From assembly GCF_025399835.1 (NCBI RefSeq), contig NZ_JAODVR010000001.1, positions 62,001 to 126,000 on the forward strand: a stretch of 64,000 bases of DNA, in the 5' to 3' direction. How positions within the stretch are numbered: position 1 is the first letter of the stretch; the number at the start of each line of letters is the position of its first letter. The translations under genes and the position numbers were made by a program. The DNA is from Haloarchaeobius sp. HME9146. Its GTDB lineage: Archaea > Halobacteriota > Halobacteria > Halobacteriales > Natrialbaceae. This document shows positions 59,499-64,000 of this stretch, piece after piece. The notes below the pieces were generated by a model. That model saw nothing but the letters and a program-made list of their open reading frames with translations, searched no databases and was not told where the DNA came from.

Positions 59499-60875
59499 AT
59501 GCTTGACCGCCGGTACATCCGAGAGAATCCGGAGGAGGTCCGTGCGAGCCTCGTAAACCGAGGCTACGACATCGACCTCGACGAGATCCTCGACATGGAC
59601 GAGGAGTGGCGCGAGCTCAAGGCCGAAGGCGACGACCTCCGCCACGAGCGCAACACGGTGAGCCAGCAGATCGGCCAGCTCAAACAGGAGGGCAAAGAGG
59701 AGGAGGCCCAGGAAGCCATCGAGAAGTCCAGCGACCTCAAGGAGAAGCTGGAGGACATCGAGGACCGCGCCGACGAGCTCGACGCCGAACTCGACGAGCG
59801 CCTGCTCGAACTCCCGCAGGTCCCCCACGACTCGGTCCCGGTCGGCGAGGACGAGTCGGACAACGTCGAGGAGAGCCGCTGGGGCTTCGACGACCTGCGC
59901 GACCTGCCCGACGAGGTCACCCCGCACTACGACATCGGTGAGGACCTCGACATCATCGACGAGGCCCGCGGCGCGAAGACCACGGGTGCCGGCTTCTACT
60001 TCCTCAAGGGCGACGGCGCGCGACTCGAACACGCGCTCATCCAGTTCATGCTCGACGTCCACCGCGAGCAGGAGTACGTCGACGTGTTCCCGCCGGTCCC
60101 CGTGAAGTCGACCTCGATGCGCGGCACCGGCCAGCTCCCGAAGTTCAACGAGGACGCCTACCGCATCGGCGGCGACGAGTTCGACGACTACGACGACGAC
60201 GACCTCTGGCTCTGCCCGACCGCCGAGGTCCCGGTGACGAACATGTACCGCGACGACATCCTCCTGCGCGAGGACCTCCCGCTGAAGCACCAGGCGTACA
60301 CGCCGAACTTCCGGCGCGAGGCCGGCGAGCACGGGACCGAAACCAGAGGAATCGTCCGCGTCCACCAGTTCAACAAGGTCGAGCTCGTCAACTTCGTCGA
60401 ACCCGAGGAGAGCTACGACCGGCTCGAGGCGCTGGTCGACGAGGCCGCCGAGGTGCTCGAGCGTCTCGGCCTGCCCTACCGCGTGCTCAGCCTGTGTACC
60501 GGTGACCTCACCTTCGCCAGCGCGAAGACGTACGACCTCGAGGTGTGGGCCCCCGGCACCGAGAGCGACGACGCGCCCGAGGGACTGGGCGGCCGCTGGC
60601 TCGAGGTGTCGAGCGCCTCGAACTTCGAGGACTTCCAGGCCCGCCGCGCCGGCATCCGCTTCCGCCGCGAGCACCACGAGAGCGCGGAGTATCTCCACAC
60701 GCTCAACGCCTCGGGCACCGCCGTCGGCCGCGTGATGGTCGCCATCCTCGAGTACTACCAGAACGAGGACGGCACCGTCACCGTCCCCGAGGCCCTGCGC
60801 CCGTACATGGGCGGGACCGAGGTCATCGAAGGCCACGAGAAGGTCGGCGAGAGCGCCCTCGGGAAGGGCGAGTAA
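59499..60875 (+). CDS. serS: seryl-tRNA synthetase (bacterial-type)
   Basis: 458 residues. An N-terminal coiled-coil arm (about 1-110) precedes the class II core: motif 2 FRREAGEHGTETRGIVRVHQFNKVELV (near 270-296) and motif 3 in NASGTAVGRVMVAILEYYQN. This is the standard SerRS, not the rare methanogen type. It charges tRNA-Ser. The start ATG 59499 follows GGTTTTCC by about 30 nt. No neighbour operon. Confidence 0.95.
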   Translation: MLDRRYIRENPEEVRASLVNRGYDIDLDEILDMDEEWRELKAEGDDLRHERNTVSQQIGQLKQEGKEEEAQEAIEKSSDLKEKLEDIEDRADELDAELDERLLELPQVPHDSVPVGEDESDNVEESRWGFDDLRDLPDEVTPHYDIGEDLDIIDEARGAKTTGAGFYFLKGDGARLEHALIQFMLDVHREQEYVDVFPPVPVKSTSMRGTGQLPKFNEDAYRIGGDEFDDYDDDDLWLCPTAEVPVTNMYRDDILLREDLPLKHQAYTPNFRREAGEHGTETRGIVRVHQFNKVELVNFVEPEESYDRLEALVDEAAEVLERLGLPYRVLSLCTGDLTFASAKTYDLEVWAPGTESDDAPEGLGGRWLEVSSASNFEDFQARRAGIRFRREHHESAEYLHTLNASGTAVGRVMVAILEYYQNEDGTVTVPEALRPYMGGTEVIEGHEKVGESALGKGE

Positions 60876-60987
60876 CCCCTGAGCAGTCCGGGGCGACCAT
60901 TTCGGTCTCCCGGCCCGTCTTCTCCGGTATGCACCCCGTCAGTCGCGACCGTGCCGCGAGTACCCACCCGCCCAGCCGGTGCTCGCC

Positions 60988-61221
60988 ATGCTGACCGCGT
61001 TCCTCGGCGGCCTCGGTGGCCCGGAACTCCTCGTGTTGTTCCTGCTGATCGCGCTCCCCGTGGGCATCGTCCTCGCACTCGTCGTCGCCGTGCGCGGGCT
61101 CACCAGCCACCGGCAGCAGGATGCTGCACTCGAAGCGCTCCGGCTCGCCTACGCCCGTGGCGACCTCTCCCGCAACGAGTACGAGGAGCGCCGGCACGTC
61201 CTCGAACGCGACCGGCGGTGA
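60988..61221 (+). CDS. SHOCT-domain small membrane protein, paralogue A
   Basis: 77 residues. One hydrophobic helix (about 13-34) is followed by a SHOCT domain: DAALEALRLAYARGDLSRNEYEERRHVL. SHOCT is a short helical domain at the C-terminus of many prokaryotic membrane proteins and has no enzymatic role; it may mediate oligomerisation. ATG 60988 is used; an upstream GTG at 60979 would add three residues. It lies 46 nt before its paralogue. Confidence 0.75.
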   Translation: MLTAFLGGLGGPELLVLFLLIALPVGIVLALVVAVRGLTSHRQQDAALEALRLAYARGDLSRNEYEERRHVLERDRR

Positions 61222-61267
61222 GTTCACAGAAAGTTGATTCGTCGTGAGCACGAACTCGACACCGACG

Positions 61268-61567
61268 ATGGTCCTCGCACTCGACACCCTGGCTACACCC
61301 GCGCCACTGTTCGTCGGCGGCATCGGCGGCCCGGAGATACTCGTCATCCTCCTCGTGTTCGGGCTCCCCGCCGTGCTCGTCCTGCTCGCGGCCGGCGTCG
61401 GCCGCGAACTCCTGACCGGCGACGACGAAGATTCCGCACTCGAAGCGCTCCGTGAGGCGTACGCCCGCGGCGAGATAGACCGCGAGGAGTACGAGGAACG
61501 CCGCGACGTGCTGGTCGCTGACGGGGAGGAACCAGCAGACCGGACAGTAGAGACCGAACAGCAGTAG
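61268..61567 (+). CDS. SHOCT-domain small membrane protein, paralogue B
   Basis: 99 residues. Hydrophobic segments (about 4-20 and 22-40, GGPEILVILLVFGLPAVLVL) precede a SHOCT domain, DSALEALREAYARGEIDREEYEERRDVL, nearly identical to that of paralogue A, then an acidic tail. The pair arose by tandem duplication. A GTG at 61244 could extend it by eight residues. Unknown function. Confidence 0.75.
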   Translation: MVLALDTLATPAPLFVGGIGGPEILVILLVFGLPAVLVLLAAGVGRELLTGDDEDSALEALREAYARGEIDREEYEERRDVLVADGEEPADRTVETEQQ

Positions 61568-61589
61568 CAGAACAGCAGTAACAGTATTT

Positions 61590-61916
61590 CTATCGCGTGT
61601 ACGTCCGCAGCGCCGTTATCTCGCCGTCAGCGACTTCGAACACGTCCACGAACCGGACCAGCACCTTGTCGTCGTCGGTCACGACCTGCCCCCTGACGGC
61701 CGTCTCCGTCCCGTTCCGGTAGACCGCCTCGACGGTGTGAGTCGTGTCGGTCCGCGGCCGCTCCTCGCGCATGAACCGGACGAACGAATCGCGTCCCTCG
61801 AAGGTGCGGTCGGGCCGATGCTGCACGAACGCCGGCGACAGCGCTGTTCGAAGCGACTCGTATGCCCCCTCGTCAAGCGCTCGGTAGTACGTGGCGACGG
61901 GCTCGGCGAGGTCCAT
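61590..61916 (-). CDS. NTF2-like (SnoaL-type) protein
   Basis: 108 residues. The pattern VATYYRALDEGAYESLRTALSPAFVQHRPDRTFEGRDSFVRFMRE ... TAVRGQVVTDDDKVLVRFVDVFEVADGEITALRTYTR fits the cone-shaped NTF2-like fold with the typical DVFEVxDGxI ending. Members act as ligand-binding proteins, isomerases or cyclases. No catalytic set is certain. ATG 61916 chosen; a GTG 6 nt upstream is possible. Confidence 0.7.
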   Translation of the reverse strand: MDLAEPVATYYRALDEGAYESLRTALSPAFVQHRPDRTFEGRDSFVRFMREERPRTDTTHTVEAVYRNGTETAVRGQVVTDDDKVLVRFVDVFEVADGEITALRTYTR

Positions 61917-61955
61917 GCCCACGCTTCGACCCGGTGGTAGAAAGGTCCGTCGCGG

Positions 61956-62837
61956 TCAGGCCTGTTCGGGGAAGAGCGAACTCGGCTTGCGGAGCTCGTC
62001 CCCGGTACTCGCGGACTCGTGTGCTTTCTCCGCATCGGCCTGATACTCCGCGCCCAGGTCGGCGTCCGCTGCGTCGAAGTGCTCTGCCGCCCCCGCGTAC
62101 CACTTCGCCGCCCGCCGGAAGTCGTCGCTCCGGGACCGCGCCTCCTCCGCGGCCGCCTCGACCTCCGCGGATTCCGAGAACCGCTTGGCGGACCGGAAGC
62201 TCTCTGCCGCGGCGTCGAAGTACGCGACCGCCTCGTCGAACTGGTCGACCGCGCCGCCCCACGCCTCCATCTCGTACATCGACCACGCGGTCTCGAACCG
62301 GTCGTGGCCGCCGTCGTAGTGTTCGAACCCGCGGGCGTAGCGCTGGATGGCGGTCCGGTCGTCCCGTACGTCGTCGAGCGCGCCGCGGACCTCGCCCAGC
62401 TCGGGGACGACCCGCTGGTCCTCGGTCGTCCACGTGTACCGGACGCGCTGGCGGTCGTCGATGACGACCACGGACCGTTGCGGGACCTTCCGGTGGCCGC
62501 GCCACTCGTCCATGCAGACGCCATACTCCTCGGCGACCTCGCCGATGGAGTCCGTCAGGAGCGGATACGTGATGTTGTTCATCTCGGCGAACCGGCGGTG
62601 GCTGAACACCGAGTCCCCGGAGATGCCGAACAGCGTCACGTCAGCCTCGAGGTTCAGGAGGTCGAAGTCCTGCATCGTACACAGCGAGGAGGTACAGGTC
62701 GGGCTGAAGTCCGCGGGGTAGAACGCGAGGACGACCACGTCTTCGCGGAGCGCCTCGGACAGCGAGAACTCGCCGATCTCGCCGTTCTCGACGCCGGGGA
62801 GTGCGAAGTCCGGTGCGTGCGAGCCAACCGATAACAT
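61956..62837 (-). CDS. peroxiredoxin with extra C-terminal helical domain
   Basis: 293 residues. Residues 1-150 are a peroxiredoxin: GSHAPDFALPGVENGE, then FYPADFSPTCTSSLCTMQDFD with peroxidatic Cys48 and likely resolving Cys53 (CxxxxC, BCP/PrxQ-like), and the usual GISGDSVFSHRRFAE. A conserved Thr is replaced by Ser46. Residues about 155-293 are mostly helical and read like tandem helical (TPR-like) repeats (WGGAVDQFDEAVAYFDAAAESF, RRAAKWYAGAAEHFDAAD). The enzyme reduces peroxides with a thiol donor; the added domain may bind a partner. Divergent from the Rieske gene. Confidence 0.8.
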   Translation of the reverse strand: MLSVGSHAPDFALPGVENGEIGEFSLSEALREDVVVLAFYPADFSPTCTSSLCTMQDFDLLNLEADVTLFGISGDSVFSHRRFAEMNNITYPLLTDSIGEVAEEYGVCMDEWRGHRKVPQRSVVVIDDRQRVRYTWTTEDQRVVPELGEVRGALDDVRDDRTAIQRYARGFEHYDGGHDRFETAWSMYEMEAWGGAVDQFDEAVAYFDAAAESFRSAKRFSESAEVEAAAEEARSRSDDFRRAAKWYAGAAEHFDAADADLGAEYQADAEKAHESASTGDELRKPSSLFPEQA

Positions 62838-62943
62838 GGCTTTCCGTTGTGTGCCCCCGAACTTAGCTCTGGCCGCCGGCCACCAGCGTGCCCGACCGCC
62901 GGCAAACCACTCGGGTATCATACAGGAACGCGCTTCAGGGAAC

Positions 62944-62951
62944 GGTTTTCC
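62944..62951 (+). promoter_or_regulatory. TATA-like element for the Rieske protein gene
   Basis: GGTTTTCC lies 24-31 nt before the ATG at 62975. Confidence 0.4.
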
Positions 62952-62974
62952 ACCCGGCGACCGAACCCTGTGCC

Positions 62975-64000
62975 ATGGCAACAACCGACGATTCGTTCGT
63001 CCCGGTCGCGTCGCTCGCCGAGCTCGAGGAGGACGGCCGAAAGCTCGTCACCCCGCAGGGGCACGCCATCGCGGTCTTCTACCACGAGGGCGAGGTCCGG
63101 GCGGTCGACAACCGCTGCCCACACATGGGGTTCCCGCTCGCAGACGGGACCGTCGACGAGGGCGTCCTGACCTGTCACTGGCACCATGCCCGGTTCGAAC
63201 TCTCCTGTGGCGACACGTTCGACCCCTGGGCCGACGACGTCCAGACCTACCCCGTCGAGGTCCGCGACGGCGAGGTGTACGTGGACCCGGAGCCACCCCT
63301 TGAGACCGAGCCCGCCGAGCACTGGGCGACCCGGCTCGACACCGGCCTCGAGGAGAACCTGCGGCTGGTCGTCGCCAAGGCGACCGTCGGCCTGCTGAAC
63401 GAAGGTGTGGAGCCTGTCGAGCCGCTCGCCCAGGGCGTCGCCTTCGGAACCCGCTACCGCGAGCAGGGCTGGTCCTCCGGCCTCACCATCCTCGCCGCGA
63501 TGGCGAACGTCCTCCCCGAACTCGACGACGAGGACCAGAAACGGGCACTCTACACCGGCCTTCGCCACGTCGCCTCCGACTGTGCGGGCCAGGCCCCGAA
63601 CTTCGACCAGCCGTCGTTCTCGACGCGCGAGGTCGCCCCCGAGCGCCTCGAATCGTGGTTCCGCGAGAACGTCGAGGTCAGGGACGCCGATGGTGCCGAG
63701 CGCGTGCTGCGAACCGCGGTGGCGACCTGCGACCGCGAGCAGGTCGAGCGGATGCTGTTCGCGGCAGCCACCGACCACCGCTATCTCGATTCCGGGCACT
63801 CCTTCGACTTCGTCAACAAAGCCATCGAGACACTGGACCACGTCGGCTGGGAGGCCGCGGACGACACGCTCGCGAGCCTCGTCCGACGCCTCACGGAAGC
63901 CCAGCGCAGCGAGGAACTCTCCTCGTGGCGACAGCCCATCGACCTCGCCGGGCTGCTGGACGACGCCTTCGAGGACCTCGACGACCTGGCGGCCAGCGGT
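62975..64000 (+). CDS. Rieske [2Fe-2S] protein with long C-terminal domain, 3' end outside the window
   Basis: 342 codons are visible and the frame is open at the window end. The first 95 residues are a Rieske domain with Cys48-x-His50 (NRCPHMGFPL) and Cys67-x2-His70 (TCHWHHARFELSCG), the ferredoxin-type ligand set. After about residue 110 comes a long, mostly helical region (RLVVAKATVGLLNEGVE, LTILAAMANVLPELDDEDQKRALYTGLRHVASD) that matches no domain I can name with confidence. It may be a catalytic or scaffolding part. The initiation codon is supported by the TATA-like element. Confidence 0.8.
   Translation, partial: MATTDDSFVPVASLAELEEDGRKLVTPQGHAIAVFYHEGEVRAVDNRCPHMGFPLADGTVDEGVLTCHWHHARFELSCGDTFDPWADDVQTYPVEVRDGEVYVDPEPPLETEPAEHWATRLDTGLEENLRLVVAKATVGLLNEGVEPVEPLAQGVAFGTRYREQGWSSGLTILAAMANVLPELDDEDQKRALYTGLRHVASDCAGQAPNFDQPSFSTREVAPERLESWFRENVEVRDADGAERVLRTAVATCDREQVERMLFAAATDHRYLDSGHSFDFVNKAIETLDHVGWEAADDTLASLVRRLTEAQRSEELSSWRQPIDLAGLLDDAFEDLDDLAASG

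Noticed and set aside
1-64000. CRISPR array, rRNA or prophage-like cluster
   Set aside because: No regularly spaced repeats, no conserved rRNA sequence and no phage structural genes were seen.

Overview
This window comes from a halophilic archaeon (class Halobacteria). The evidence is the very high GC content, Asp/Glu-rich proteins, twin-arginine lipoprotein signals (RR followed by a lipobox Cys), leaderless promoters with a TATA-like element about 25-32 nt before the start codon, and archaeal hallmark genes: a Kae1-Bud32 fusion, Spt4 and RpoE', aIF2 gamma, S24e and S27ae, a WtpABC tungstate transporter, an Agl23-like membrane protein and a Hvo_1808-type surface protein. I cannot assign a genus. 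It reads as chromosomal sequence. I found no rRNA, tRNA, CRISPR array, intact insertion sequence or replication origin.

Layout. 0-7.4 kb: the 3' part of a large secreted GH97 glycosidase, a lipoprotein, a Rossmann-fold epimerase-like protein, a DnaQ-like exonuclease and a Hvo_1808-family lipoprotein. 7.5-15.1 kb: a seven-gene minus-strand operon, each internal pair from livH onward overlapping by 4 nt, joining a branched-chain amino-acid type ABC importer to LUD-domain/iron-sulfur proteins. 15.4-18.0 kb: a TrkA-like protein, a DapA-superfamily aldolase/lyase and a ModE-like regulator. 18.1-21.0 kb: wtpABC tungstate uptake, divergent from the regulator. 21.1-23.7 kb: a compact cluster of a PQQ-type propeller, a membrane protein, a 32-residue protein and a PIN-like protein. 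23.7-27.5 kb: a small membrane protein, an SDR, an XTP/dITP pyrophosphatase, a bat-like regulator, a DUF5808-like protein, a VIT1/CCC1-like protein and DUF211.

27.6-32.7 kb is the conserved archaeal information-processing cluster (kae1-bud32, rps27ae, rps24e, dephospho-CoA kinase, spt4, rpoE', PIN, aIF2 gamma). 32.8-37.3 kb holds an SLC13-type transporter, a zinc-ribbon winged-helix regulator, two tandem small membrane paralogues and a DUF5787-like protein. 37.5-43.3 kb holds a NUP-family nucleosidase-like protein, a PhnP-like metallo-hydrolase paired with a His-tailed AAA ATPase, and the Agl23-like protein. 43.4-50.0 kb holds a zinc alcohol dehydrogenase, a thiolase, an AT-richer gap, an HTH-like protein, an orphan ABC ATPase, a 2'-5' RNA ligase-like protein and a tungsten-type aldehyde ferredoxin oxidoreductase (AOR). 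50.3-64 kb holds a cation/proton antiporter, three tandem long-chain acyl-CoA synthetases, a metallo-hydrolase, SerRS, two tandem SHOCT proteins, an NTF2-like protein, a peroxiredoxin with an extra helical domain, and a Rieske protein cut by the window end.

How they fit together: tungstate import by WtpABC could supply the AOR about 30 kb away. The three acyl-CoA synthetases and the thiolase suggest fatty-acid activation and beta-oxidation. The ABC importer and LUD proteins probably import and oxidise a small hydroxy acid such as lactate, although the substrate is inferred. The most distinctive loci are the importer/LUD operon, the AAA-metallo-hydrolase pair, the tandem acyl-CoA synthetase array and the two proteins near the right edge with unassigned C-terminal domains.
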